NCBI RefSeq assembly: GCF_025118155.1
Contig: NW_026251387.1
Location: 2,015,501 to 2,079,500, forward strand
DNA from: Cokeromyces recurvatus
Taxonomy: Eukaryota > Mucoromycota > Mucoromycetes > Mucorales > Mucoraceae
Direction: 5' to 3'
DNA: 64,000 nt
Under the pieces are notes generated by a model. The model was not told where the DNA came from and searched no databases. It saw only the letters and a list, made by a program, of their open reading frames with translations. The position numbers were made by a program, and so were the translations under genes. Positions 12,651 through 23,007 of the stretch are shown piece by piece; within the stretch, counting starts at the first letter, position 1, and each line of letters begins with the position of its first letter.

Positions 12651-14700
12651 ATGGATATACCAGATAATAATAATAATATACCACGAATTCGTAATCTTCA
12701 CCCATCTCAACTTTCACCTGATCATCTTTATGGTACTATTCAGGGTCATCAAGATGAATCTACAATACCCATTGAACGCACTGTAAGCACTTTTTCGGAA
12801 AGAATAAATGATTTTGTGGGTTCATATTCTCGTACTTCGATGATGTTTATGGCAGAAAATTTGGCTGTTCCGAATGGTTCCTTGGTAAAAAAAAAAAAAA
12901 AAAAAAAAATAGAGAGAGAGAGAGAGAGAGTTTAATACATGATTAATAACGGATGCAAGTAGTTGGATGAAGAAGGAGACAAGTATTCAGCTATTTCATC
13001 AGGATATGTTTCAAGAATTCCTTCCAAGACGTCTGTATCACGATTGTCTCGAATTGAATCATTAGGGGCTGGAACTAGTAATGAACATTCTTCTCTATTG
13101 TTTTCACATCTTGATAAAGTTTTATCTACAAGAAGTGTGGGTACAGTAGCTGATGATTACCGTTACGAACCTCATCCTCCCATTGCTAAAAAGTCTTCTT
13201 TTACACAATCTATTTTTAATTCAATTAATATTCTAATTGGTATTGGTATATTGGCTTTACCACTTGGTTTCAAGGTATACAATATACATATAAAGCAAAC
13301 AAACAAACAAACAAAATGAAATGAAATGAAACAAAAGTATGCTTATTGTTTTTGTGTATTTTATACATATATAGTGTGCTGGTTGGGCAATAGGCTTATC
13401 TGTCTTTGTATTTTGTTGTGGATTAACAAATTATACGGCTAAATTATTACAAAAATGTTTAGATATAGATCCTGAATCAAGAACATATGGTGATATGGGT
13501 GCCTTAGCTTTTGGATTAAAAGGCAGAATCTGGGTTACAGCATTATTTATTACAGAATTAATTACAAGCAGGTAAAATAATTTTAAACAGCTACTGGTAT
13601 CTATACATGTAATTTAAATGTTATCTATCAGTGTTGCCTTAGTTGTCTTACTTGGTGATGGTATTGATTCATTATTCCCTGGTTTCACTTTAAAAGAAAC
13701 TCGTATATTATCTTTTCTTATTTTGACACCTATGTTATTTTTACCTATCCGTCATCTTTCCTATACAAGTCTATTAGGTATCATTAGCGCCTTTAGTATC
13801 ATTATTGTTATTATAATTGATGGATTTACCAAAAAGGATGCACCTGGTAGTTTAATTGAACCTGCTGTAAGTTATTATTATTAGTATTATAACAAAAAAA
13901 AAAGTAAAAAAAAAAAAGTAAAATAACATCATGCTTAGGATACAGAAATTTGGCCTTCAAATTGGATGACTGTACCCCTTAGTTTCGGATTAATCATGGC
14001 TGGGTTTGCAGGACATGCTGTCTTCCCTACTGTTTATCGTGACATGGAACAACCTAAATATTATAGAAAGATGGTTGATTGGACTTATGTGGCTACTACT
14101 ATTGTTTATTTTGGTGTAGCTGCTTGTGGTTATTTAATGTTTGGATCAAACACAATGCAAGAGGTAACTTAACAAACACATCTTTACAATTTATAAAAGC
14201 CTACTGATATCCTTTTCTATATGCATATAAATACATATATTATAATTTAGATTACCCAAAATATTGTCTCAGTTCCAGAATATAATCAGGCACTTAACCG
14301 ATTTGCAGTCTGGTTAATTGCGATGAATCCAATTGCCAAATACGGTTTAACCGTCAATCCTGTAAACTTAAGTTGGCAAATTTGGCTCTTTAAAGGATCT
14401 ACTTCCTTAGAAGATTGGTGTGAGAAAGGTCGATGGCGTGAGCCTGTTTTAACAGCTATTGGTAAAATTTGTGTTAGTGCATTTATTGTTTCACTTGCCT
14501 ATATCATTCCAGAATTTGATAAAGTAATGTCATTATTGGGTGCCTTCTTTTCTTTTATGATTTCAGGTATTTTCCCACTTGTCTGTCATGTTCGTTTGTT
14601 TGGTGACACAATGTCTGTTAAAACCAAGATTTTAAATTATGTTCTCATTTTGGTTGCTTCTTCTATGGCAATTAATGGTACTTTATGGAGTTTTATTTAG
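12651..14700 (+). CDS. AVT1: Vacuolar amino acid transporter, AVT1-like (AAAP family)
   Basis: A membrane transporter of the amino acid/auxin permease family; yeast Avt1 exchanges protons for neutral amino acids and histidine at the vacuole. A Ser-rich soluble N-terminus of about 180 residues is followed by the AAAP core: QSIFNSINILIGIGILALPL (TM1), CAGWAIGLSVFVFCCGLTNY, KLLQKCLDIDPESRTYGDMG, and further helices up to the C-terminal LNYVLILVASSMAINGTLW. Seven exons are seen; introns lie near 12885-12962, 13276-13373, 13571-13630, 13867-13938, 14164-14250 and one small boundary. The 12885 intron contains an A run plus a GA microsatellite. The TM1 sequence and long cytosolic N-terminus favour Avt1 over Avt3-7; the substrate is inferred only. 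Confidence 0.88.
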
Positions 14701-15278
14701 ATTTATACATGTATTATTCCCCCCCCACTCCCCTCTATTTTAATAATAAAAAGAACATAACACATTATCTATAAAAGCATGTTTGCTGTACCTTTAATAT
14801 AAAATAAGCCTCTTTCTCTATATGTATTGTGAAAACTATGTTAAGGTAATACATCCTGGTCATAAAAAGTACTTCAGCTTTTTTTGTGAGGTTAAACAAA
14901 AAAAAAAAAAAATGTATACAAATTTACTGAGATATATAGTTTTCCGATTTTTACCAGATTACATACACACATATAATAGAGTTAAACTGTAATTATAAAA
15001 ATACGTTTAGTTATCGAATAAAACAGAAGTCTACATTTATAAAAAATAAATAAATATTATTATACATTTCTTAAAGAAACTGCAACTATAATTACAAGAA
15101 GGAAAAGAACATTACTAGTTACTTGAATAATAATAACTGTACTTTAGCCAATCATAATATAATGAAAATAGATTTATAGCAGCCTCGTTGGAATATTTGC
15201 CTTCAAAAAGAATAGGATGATTATTTTGTTTTATTTTTTTCTACTGCTTACTACAACAGTAGATTTTTTTTTTTTATT
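14701..15278. other. Convergent 3' intergenic region
   Basis: DNA between the stop codons of the AVT1-like (plus) and AHA1-like (minus) genes. It includes a C run at 14719-14726 and A/T tracts. No coding or RNA gene was recognised. Confidence 0.5.
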
Positions 15279-16830
15279 CTAAACTCTAAAATGAGGAGCA
15301 ACTTGATATGCAGTAAATGCAATAATGAATAGAATAGCTATCATTAAAATAATATAATTTCTGTTAATAAAGCCAAAGAGAGGATCCTTTTGATATGGTA
15401 TATCCCTGAATTGATCACGATTATAGCAGTCCTTAATTGGAGTCCAATAATAGCCCATCCAATTTCTTTTAATAATTTCTTCTTGACCTGCAGGTACGCC
15501 TACTTGATTGACATTGACTAGAACACCATCAGGTCTTTCAGTAAATGAAATTGTTACTGTAGAATAGTGATCTATAATAATACAATTATTAGTTTAGTGT
15601 AATGTGTAGTCAATTCCGATTTGTATACCTTTTGGCCAGCCTTTTAATCTCCAAGTTTGTAAGATAGACTTTGCAGGAGTCTATTATTTTATTAAATCTG
15701 TTGAGTCCTATCCATAATTCACTAAAAATAATAATTCTATACTTTACTGCTTGTAATAATAAACCATGTACATTTCCATCAAATAATTGAAATTCACTTC
15801 CCATCTTCTTTGATATCTTTGATTTATTATGAGACCAAATATCAGCACGTTTAGAATCTAATAATGTTTCATAAATATCTCTTGCAGAAACTCCTTTAAA
15901 TTCATAAGAATGATTAATAATGGCTGTCTTTATTACTTTATCTTCTTTATTTGTTGTTGTTGTTGCTGTAAGCGAACTTGTCTTCTTTCGCTGAACTAAC
16001 GTAGGTGTAGATGGAGCTGAATTTTTATCTGCATACAAATCTGAACTATGAGCTAAAATAAATAAAATAGAATTAAAATTCATTTTAAAATAATAATTAT
16101 TATTATTTTTTTTTCCCTTACTGTTGATTAAATCCTGTGTAAAATGAACAAATTTGTTTCTAAGCTGTGGTATTAAATCGGTTTTTATTAGTTTCTTCAA
16201 TTCATCTTTATCTTTTTCACTTTGATTCAGATCATTAAAGCTTATATTAAACTTCAAAAAAAAAAAGAGGTTAAAAGAAAAGAAAAATGCTGTCATTTTA
16301 AATAATAAATGTACCACATAATCATCAAACTCTGTATCATATGCAACTTCAGGTACATGAATTTGTCCATATACTTTTGTTTTATCCTTGAGTAAACCTA
16401 TAATGGTTGTGAATAAATGATGATATACAATGTTGTTCATTCCTTTCTTTATATATATATATATATTATTTACCTTGCCAACTTAATTTTAAAGCAACAT
16501 CATAAATGGCAATTAATCTTCCTTTTCTTTGATTCAGGTCAACATCACCTGTACAATCATCTAAACTAATGATCGATACCTTGATCTCATCCTTTTCAGC
16601 TTTTAATCCAACAAGTTGTTGCTGCAAATAATTTTTTGCCCAAGTTCGACAATCTTTGTTGACCCTTTATTTATTTATTTATTTATTCTTTTTCCCTCTA
16701 ATAATCTATTATATACTTTATGAATATAGATTATTACTACTTACCAGTGCCTAATTTATAACATGTTAAAATGAAAATAATAGTTAACAAATGAACATTA
16801 CCAGTTATTCACATTCCTCATGTCAGTCAT
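15279..16830 (-). CDS. AHA1: Aha1-type Hsp90 ATPase activator with C-terminal membrane tail
   Basis: Aha1 binds the Hsp90 middle domain and stimulates its ATPase. Exon 1 (16830-16802) gives MTDMRNVNN. A 6-nt exon (16750-16745, GCACTG) supplies the HW of the family's NNWHWV signature. The next exon begins VNKDCRTWAKNYL. The N-terminal domain continues with KVSISLDDCTGDVDLNQRKG and KDELKKLIKTDLIPQLRNKF. The C-terminal AHSA1/START-like domain includes KGVSARDIYETLLDSKRADI, TPAKSILQTWRLKGWPK and QVGVPAGQEE. Normally the protein ends soon after this point; here about 35 more residues include the hydrophobic YIILMIAILFIIAFTAYQV just before the stop at 15279-15281, a likely tail anchor. Several short introns interrupt the gene. 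Identity is firm; the tail's role is inferred. Confidence 0.9.
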
Positions 16831-17165
16831 ATTTAATGTCAAAAAAGAAAAAAATAAATAAAAAATAAAAATAAAACAAAAACAAAATATAATATAATAT
16901 AATATAATATAATAAATGAAAGGGAAAGAAAAGGAATAACGCGGATTTTATAGCTGTTACCAAATTAGTAAATTCTCGAGAATTAGAACAAGTATTGAAT
17001 TGCTTAGCAACAAAACTACTGTTATTATTTATTTGAAAGAGTATGTATATAGTATATATAGAAAATAACTAATTAAATGCAGGTACAGATCTAAAACGTA
17101 GAAAAAGAAGGGAATGATTATTATTATCATTGTATGCCTCCCAAAGAAAAAAAAAAGCTGTGTAC
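16831..17165. other. Upstream region of AHA1, downstream of septin
   Basis: Both neighbours are on the minus strand, so this 335-bp gap holds the AHA1 promoter and the septin 3' end. A pentanucleotide run (TATAA)n at about 16885-16915 is the only feature seen. Confidence 0.5.
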
Positions 17166-18807
17166 TTACTTGTTAGATTGAGAAGGACTTCCTAAATTAA
17201 CATTAGTATTGATAGGAGCAGAAGATTGATTGTTAGTTTGATTTGATTCTTTAATAGCTAATAATTGTTTGGCTCTGAATGCTTCATAATGTATCTGAGC
17301 GGTTGTTTCAATTAAATCTTGAAGGTGAGTACGAGTCATAAAATTACGAAGATAAATGAATTCACAATGTTCTTCATTCTCAACTAAAGATAAATAAATA
17401 TGAAGCATATATGAATATATATATATATATATTTATGAAAAAAAAATCAAGTCTATACCATTGATGACACCATATCTATTTCTTCTACCTCTTACAGGTT
17501 TACCTTCAATGACAACATTACGTTCAGAACCAACAATAGCAAAAGGAAGTAATTCCTAAAGTATACATGATTAATAATTCCTCCTTTTTCCATACATACA
17601 CCCCTTTTATTATTATAAACTAAACATACTCTGATACTTTCATTTAAAGCTTGTTCTTGTTCATCATCTTCATCACTTTCATAAGGATATAACTTGATAT
17701 TGTGAAATACTAATTCTGCCTTAATCTATTTATATAGATATATATATATACATTAGTTAAAAGAAATGATTCAATATATTCTAAATCTTACTCTTTGCTT
17801 AAAGGTAGCACGTTCTTCAATTGTAAGTGAATCTGATTTAGCAATAACAGGTACTACATTTACCACTTCAGAAAGCTTCTTGAGTACAACGATATCAATT
17901 GGTTTTAATCTATTTTTTATTATTATTATTATTATTATTATTTCTTTCTATTGAATTTCTATATTTTTATATTTAACTCATGATGAATTCACTTACGCAT
18001 GACCAGTTGGACTAATAAAGAATAAACAACAATGAATTCTAGTATCTTGAATATAACGATCTCTAGTAGCAGTTAATTCTTTACGTAAGAAAGTAGAATG
18101 TTGGTCTTTAATATATTTAATAATAGGTTCCCAACTAAAATCAACTATAAGAACTATATTCATAGGGATAACAGAGTCTTTTTTTTTATATATAAATATA
18201 AATATAATTATAAATATACCAATTCTCATTATTAACTTGATCTCCATATCCAGGGGTATCTACAATATTGAGTCGAAGATGTACTCCGTTCTCCTCGATA
18301 GCTATAAGATTAAAATAGAATAGAATTTAGGTTAGTTTAAAATCAAAAGGATAAATGTGTATGTGTATATGTATTTGTATTTGTATTTGTATATATTTTT
18401 TTACAATGAGAAACAGTTTGAATCTCTGTTGTTTGTCTTGGTGGTTCATCAGCAGAAAGTCGAGCTTTACTTTCGATAAGATGAGAGGCAAAGATAGTAT
18501 TGACTAAAGTAGATTTACCCAAACCAGATTGACCTTTATTTATTCGTTTATTTATTGAGTCATTTATTTATATAGTCAGCCATCGTTATTATAGGTAATA
18601 TGTTACTTACCAACAACCATTACATTAAAATGGAAGCCTCTTTTTAATAGTTTCTTTTCAATCTGTTGAGTAATAGTATCAAAACCGACATATCCTTCCA
18701 ATGATGTTTGAAGTGTAGTCTATATAAACAATTTAATAAACAGTCGATGATTCATCCATCTCTATTACCACACTTGGTTCTGCAGACAATAATGATGATG
18801 ATGACAT
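17166..18807 (-). CDS. CDC10: Septin, Cdc10-like
   Basis: Septins are GTP-binding proteins that form filaments at the cell cortex and septa. Exon 1 (18807-18769) codes MSSSSLLSAEPSV. The next exon gives the polybasic region and GYVGFDTITQQIEKKLLKRG, then the P-loop GQSGLGKSTLVNTIFASHL. Further exons carry DTPGYGDQVNNENWEPI (G3), PTGHALKPIDIVVLKKLSEV and VPVIAKSDSLT (G4). The septin unique element contains FAIVGSERNVVIEGKPV and EFIYLRNFMTRTHLQDLIE. The end IHYEAFRAKQLLAIKE is followed by a short Asn/Ser-rich tail with no coiled coil, which points to the Cdc10 group rather than Cdc3/11/12. About eight exons. Subgroup assignment is moderately sure. Confidence 0.9.
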
Positions 18808-19172
18808 GCTTTAATAATAATATTATTATAAAAGAAAAGAAGAAAGAAAGAGTGAGAGAAGGAAAGAGAGAGCAAATATATCTTAAAAGTGAGATTGATA
18901 AGGAGAAATTATATAATTACTTATAGGGGAAGAAAATAGGAGAAGACACGATGAGTGAGGAGAGAGAAAGAAGAAAGACACTAATAATTTTTATACCTTA
19001 TTAATTGACAATGTTTTATATACTTGTAAATATTTATTCTACTTTTTTTTTTGACAACATATTGATGGATATTCTCCAGTATTATTGGAGTTTTCTCTTC
19101 AATTTACGTATTTTGCAGCATACTCATTCTTTATATGAGCTGAGTTATAGTTCATATACGAAAAGAATATTA
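18808..19172. other. Septin upstream region
   Basis: A purine-rich stretch (GAAAGAGAG-type, about 18835-18980) precedes the septin start. No gene is seen before the left terminal repeat of the Fanzor element at 19173. Confidence 0.5.
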
Positions 19173-19239
19173 CAGTCTGGGAAACTAGGTGGGGTCAATA
19201 AAAAAATAATTGGGTCATTCAAAAATTAAATTGGGACAC
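19173..19239 (+). repeat. Left inverted terminal repeat of Fanzor element
   Basis: The outer 66 bp pair with 21974-22039 in inverted orientation. The inner side grades into repeated GGGACA-containing units. Confidence 0.85.
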
Positions 19240-19339
19240 GGATGTAGAATTGGGACAATAGCAGGAAAATAGGGATAGAAATACGAAAATGGGACACACA
19301 AATGAAAATAAGACACAGATGCGAAAATGGGACAGAGAT

Positions 19340-20381
19340 GTGATTAAAGAGTAATTTAATTAAAGTAAAGACCATTTTGCACACGTAGTGACTATGAATA
19401 CATTGTTTTGGCCTGGCCAGTTCTGAGTGTTATTTTGCATGAAAAAAAAAAACCTCCCTCTTACAAGAAAAGAGGAAAATGTATAAAAGTAAAGAGAAAC
19501 AGAATCAGTAAAAAAAATATTTGAGTTACTACTACTACTACTACTATGATTGATTTAACCAATTCACCAGTTTAACGCCAGAAATGGTGAGTTCAGTAGG
19601 TGGTTTGTTGTGGAGGATATAGTCCAGTTCGTGGAATATTCGGGCATACTACCGGCTAATGAACGGACCAAATGCAGGAAACTTTGGGACGGCGGCGGGG
19701 GGGGTTGGAAGGGAACCTGTTCAGGACGAAGGAAAGAGGGTCAGGGATGGTGTGTGGCATTTGAAAGTAGCTATGCATGTCGAAGCGGATAATAGCATGG
19801 TCCCAAGTAAGCCTTGAGTCTGAGTGGAAGATACTATGTTGCGGCTAGCCACCGGGGAGCCAACCAAGTCACCGTCGACATATTATTATTTTGAATCAGA
19901 AATAATTGTAAGTCATGCATCATGCTAATATTCAAAATAAAGACTGAGTCTGACTTTAACCGAGAAAAATGCCCTAAAAGTATAATTCAGACAGATCGAC
20001 AGCTTTATCACTTTAGAGCATTTTCCATAAATGGTAGAATTTGCTGAAATTTGATACTTTATTAGTATGTGTATATTCAAATCGAACATATGATCTGTCA
20101 GAAATATTTGCAACAATATGCTCCAGCGCATTTTACCAGTCGACTGTAAAGTAGAGTAGGCCTTTTTATCTCCCTCAAATCCGTGGTGGTGTCTTAAAGT
20201 GTTTTATTGTAATAAGGATTGTTTACGTAGTAGAACTACTACTACACTACAACGAGATATAAGTATAGTTCCTGTAATAAGTGACTGTATTCTTAGTGAT
20301 CGTGAGTTCCAGTTAACAACATTTTGTTCAAAATTGAATGGTTCAGCATCATTTTTTTTTTTCGGTTTTTATCCTCATTGA
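19340..20381 (+). other. 5' portion of Fanzor element, possible decayed N-terminal exons
   Basis: No continuous frame links this region to the Fanzor exons downstream. Short open pieces exist, for example around 19940-20035 and 20199-20381, with stops between them. The interval 19600-19880 is clearly richer in G and C than its surroundings, with a G run near 19697-19704. It may hold promoter, 5' UTR or unrecognised exons. Confidence 0.4.
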
Positions 20382-21755
20382 TTGATGTTTAAGCAAAAAA
20401 TACACACGATACTTCAAAGAGTTTGGAATCGCAAGAAGGGATTAGAAGAACAAAGTGAGACTTATAAAATGAAAATATTTATATGCTCTCCTGACTTAAC
20501 TCGCTTTATGAAATCTTATTTAGATAAACAAAAGTGCAGCGATTGTGGCAAAAATGGTAATTACTATATATTGCTTCTAATGATGATGACTTACAATTTA
20601 AAATACACAGCTTCCAAGACCTCCGAAATCCGGATAGACAAAAAAAGGTCGCATTCTCAAATGTCATTAAAACCGATAGATTTTCAGCTGATGTGGTTCT
20701 ATTGCAAAAAATTACAAATAGTACAGATGAATACAGATGCATATCTAGCGAAGACGTAGAAATTTTCCAATTGGGAAATGCTATGAAGAATGAAAACTTG
20801 GTTGATGTTTCTCTTTGCGGGCTGGATCCCAACCGACATCAGGTTTTTGCTGCTGCTTATGGGGAGGGTGATAAATCCCATCAAATCAGGCGATGCTCTA
20901 CTAAAGAGTACTATACCTTAACAGGGTCTATAAGACACGCAAAGAGAGAAACAAAAAGAATGTCTCAAGAAAATATGGAGGATATACTTCTCAACATTCC
21001 TACAATCAAGATAGTTGTTCTTTCAAACTATTTGCAATACATAACTTATACCCTCTTACATTTAAACAGAATACTAGCATTTAACAACTTCTCAACTGCT
21101 GAAAGTCGCTTTCACCTATACCAGGGAGTTCAAAGGGCCAGACAAGAAATGGCCAATGTCCTCATTAATGGTGGAAAAAAATACAATAAGGCCAAAAGAA
21201 AGAACACAAAGAAGAATAGGAAGAAGAGAAAGAAAAGAAAGAAAAGAAAGAAGAGGAGAGACAAAGAAGTTCCCCAGCAGACAAAGTGAGTATACTAGCA
21301 TCAAAGCTGAGAGATAAACACTATATTCATTAACTATTATTTCAGGAATACCAAGAAGCTTTGGAAGCCTCAACCTTTCAAATACGACAAGAGTAAATTG
21401 CCTGTTATAGCTTTCGGAAATGGCATGTTCGGAAAAGATGGTGTACATTTGAAGGGTCTCAGGGTGGGAGCGACAGGAGTTCTTTACAAACAACTCAAAA
21501 TAAGACAGAAATCAGGAGAACTTTTACTTGCTTCTGTAGATAAGTTCAAGACTTCAAAGGTACAACAAGATTTACCAAAACTGGTCAAAGAATAATTTAT
21601 TAATACTGTAAATATAGACCTGTCATGCATGTCTTCAAACATGCTTGACTGATGCTTACATTGGGTTGCACAGTGTTCAAGCTTGCCAAAGTTGCGGAAT
21701 AATGTGGCAACGCGACGTTAACGCGTCGAAAAATATATTCAAGTTCTCAAGATAA
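20382..21755 (+). CDS. Fanzor (eukaryotic TnpB-like RuvC nuclease), 5' end unresolved
   Basis: Fanzors are RNA-guided DNA nucleases related to IS200/605 TnpB. The catalytic half reads open across three introns (20557-20618, 21286-21345, 21560-21617; 58-62 nt, GT-AG). Visible parts, in order: a WED/linker-like stretch KKVAFSNVIKTDRFSADVVL; RuvC-I in LCGLDPNRHQVFAAAYG (Asp codon 20825-20827); a Lys/Arg-rich helix; RuvC-II region VIAFGNGMFGKDGVHLKG; the segment SVDKFKTSK; a four-cysteine zinc ribbon (CHAC and CQSCG); and RuvC-III in MWQRDVNASKNIF (Asp codon 21714-21716), ending KFSR and TAA at 21753-21755. In active relatives the SVDKF position usually reads D-E-F, the relocated RuvC-II glutamate; here it is Lys (21542-21544). 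Exons encoding the N-terminal half should lie between 19340 and 20380, but I could not trace them and some frames there contain stops. Confidence 0.85.
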
Positions 21756-21973
21756 GTGATTGGTGGTCATGGGCGTCCACGGGAGTTCACGAGAGAACAA
21801 TAGGTCTTGTTTTTTTTAATATCGCCGTCTCGTACACGGTTTCTCTTGTTAAAGAGATTTAGATATTTACAGGTATGCTGTATCTATTTTTTTTTTTTTT
21901 TTTTTTTCGTCCAGAAAAATCTAACATTTCGTCTTAATTTAACTTATTCTCCTCTGCCCCATTTTCGTATTTC
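21756..21973 (+). ncRNA. Candidate Fanzor guide RNA (fRNA/omega-RNA) region
   Basis: In TnpB and Fanzor loci the guide RNA comes from the 3' end of the nuclease gene up to the element end. Here the DNA after the stop codon is less AT-rich than usual and shows small inverted repeats: GTGG...CCAC at about 21763-21780, GTTC...GAAC at about 21785-21798, and CTCTTGTTAAAGAG near 21842-21856. A T run follows at 21890-21907. Position and folding potential fit a guide RNA scaffold, but there is no direct evidence of transcription. Confidence 0.35.
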
Positions 21974-22039
21974 TGTCCCAATTTAATTTTTGAATGATCC
22001 AATTATTTTTTTATTGATCCAACCTAGTTTCCCAGACTG
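21974..22039 (-). repeat. Right inverted terminal repeat of Fanzor element
   Basis: Inverted copy of the left end with about three mismatches, ending CCCAGACTG at 22031-22039. Shared sequence continues inward to about 21948 if a ~48-bp gap relative to the left end is allowed. Confidence 0.85.
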
Positions 22040-22461
22040 CACTATGCAGCAGACACCTTTCTTAGTAAGATTTTCTCTTTTTTTTTTTTTTGTGAATTAG
22101 CTTTTATACATGGAGGTGAAAAATGGAAAATTAGTCTTTAGCTTCTTTTTTTTTTTTTCATCTCTAATACTGAATTAGGCTTTTTATAATCCATCGTTTT
22201 TGTCATTTTTTTTAAAAAAATGTTTTCTTTAACGTTTAATTTCTTGTAATTATGAACAATATTGATATTATACAATGTATATAACTTTTGGCAGACTGCC
22301 TTAATTATTATTGAAGTAGTGTCTTTACTGCTTCTAAATATGACCAAATATAGATTTTGACATGAAAGGTCTTAACCTCAAGGGGCAAAAAAAATAAAAT
22401 ATCAATTTTTATTTAAAGCTGTCAATTATTCTTATTTTTATGGAATAAAGGCTGTTTTTTA

Positions 22462-22492
<31 letters not shown>

Positions 22493-22541
22493 TTCAAATA
22501 CATACAATATTTATTTATATGAATGCTCTTCATTTATTATT
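22040..22541. other. Intergenic DNA after the Fanzor element
   Basis: T-rich sequence with runs at 22076-22091 and 22467-22494. This serves as the upstream region of the NAA38-like gene. No gene is supported. Confidence 0.5.
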
Positions 22542-22871
22542 ATGGTGGCAGATACAGAGAATATTAGAAAACTAAAATCATATTTGAATTTTAAATGTCG
22601 CATTAAAATAACGGATGGTCGAACATTTATTGGTACATTCGTTTGCATCGATAAACAGAAAAACATCATTTTAGCTCACACTGAAGAATTTAGAGAAAGT
22701 AATGAAGCTTTTGATTTATTGTATCCTTTGTTAAATAATAACAATACTTTTTTTTTTTTTTTGATAGATGAAAAAAGACTTGTTGGCTTGGTAATGATTC
22801 CTGGAAACCATCTCGTAAAAGTGGAAACTGAAGATTTAGAGGTTCCTGATGTGCCATCCATGTACACTTGA
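22542..22871 (+). CDS. NAA38: LSM-fold protein, NatC auxiliary subunit Naa38-like
   Basis: A small Sm/LSM-fold protein. NRKLKSYLN-type start, TDGRTFIGTFVCIDKQKNI (Sm1) and GLVMIPGNHLVKVE (Sm2) are visible. The HTEEF segment after Sm1 and the MIPG in Sm2 favour Naa38/LSMD1, a subunit of the NatC N-terminal acetyltransferase, over spliceosomal LSM proteins. A GT-AG segment 22699-22767 (69 nt, with a T run before AG) is probably an intron. Splicing joins EEFREN to EKRLVG and restores normal family spacing. The unspliced frame stays open and adds 23 residues, many of them Asn and Phe. Confidence 0.75.
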   Translation: MVADTENIRKLKSYLNFKCRIKITDGRTFIGTFVCIDKQKNIILAHTEEFRESNEAFDLLYPLLNNNNTFFFFLIDEKRLVGLVMIPGNHLVKVETEDLEVPDVPSMYT

Positions 22872-23007
22872 ACATGTGTTTATTTAGATACCTTTAATTT
22901 TATTTACTAAAATATAGACATGAATTATTCAATTGTGTAAATAAATAAATAGTGGAATCAATATTTGTTTATTATTATTATTATTAAAAAGGACGTAAAA
23001 TGGTATA

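Larger units (their letters stand above)
19173..22039 (+). mobile_element. Fanzor-bearing DNA element with inverted terminal repeats
   Basis: The left end starts CAGTCTGGGAAACTAGG at 19173. The same sequence, inverted, closes the element at 22039. Over the outer ~66 bp the two ends differ at about three positions; they include the shared segment CATTCAAAAATTAAATTGGG. Inside the left end several short degenerate units ending in GGGACA (19236-19335) extend the repeat asymmetrically. No clear target-site duplication was found next to the ends. The element is about 2.87 kb, and its only recognised gene is the Fanzor nuclease. No separate transposase is visible, so it is non-autonomous or mobilised by an enzyme elsewhere. 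Confidence 0.85.

Noticed and set aside
16680..16915. Short tandem pentanucleotide and ATTT repeats, considered as a CRISPR or satellite array.
   Set aside because: Plain microsatellites without spacers; no CRISPR array exists in this eukaryotic window.
20506..20832. Minus-strand open frame of 108 codons opposite the Fanzor exons.
   Set aside because: Antisense shadow of the Fanzor coding sequence, which carries the recognised motifs.
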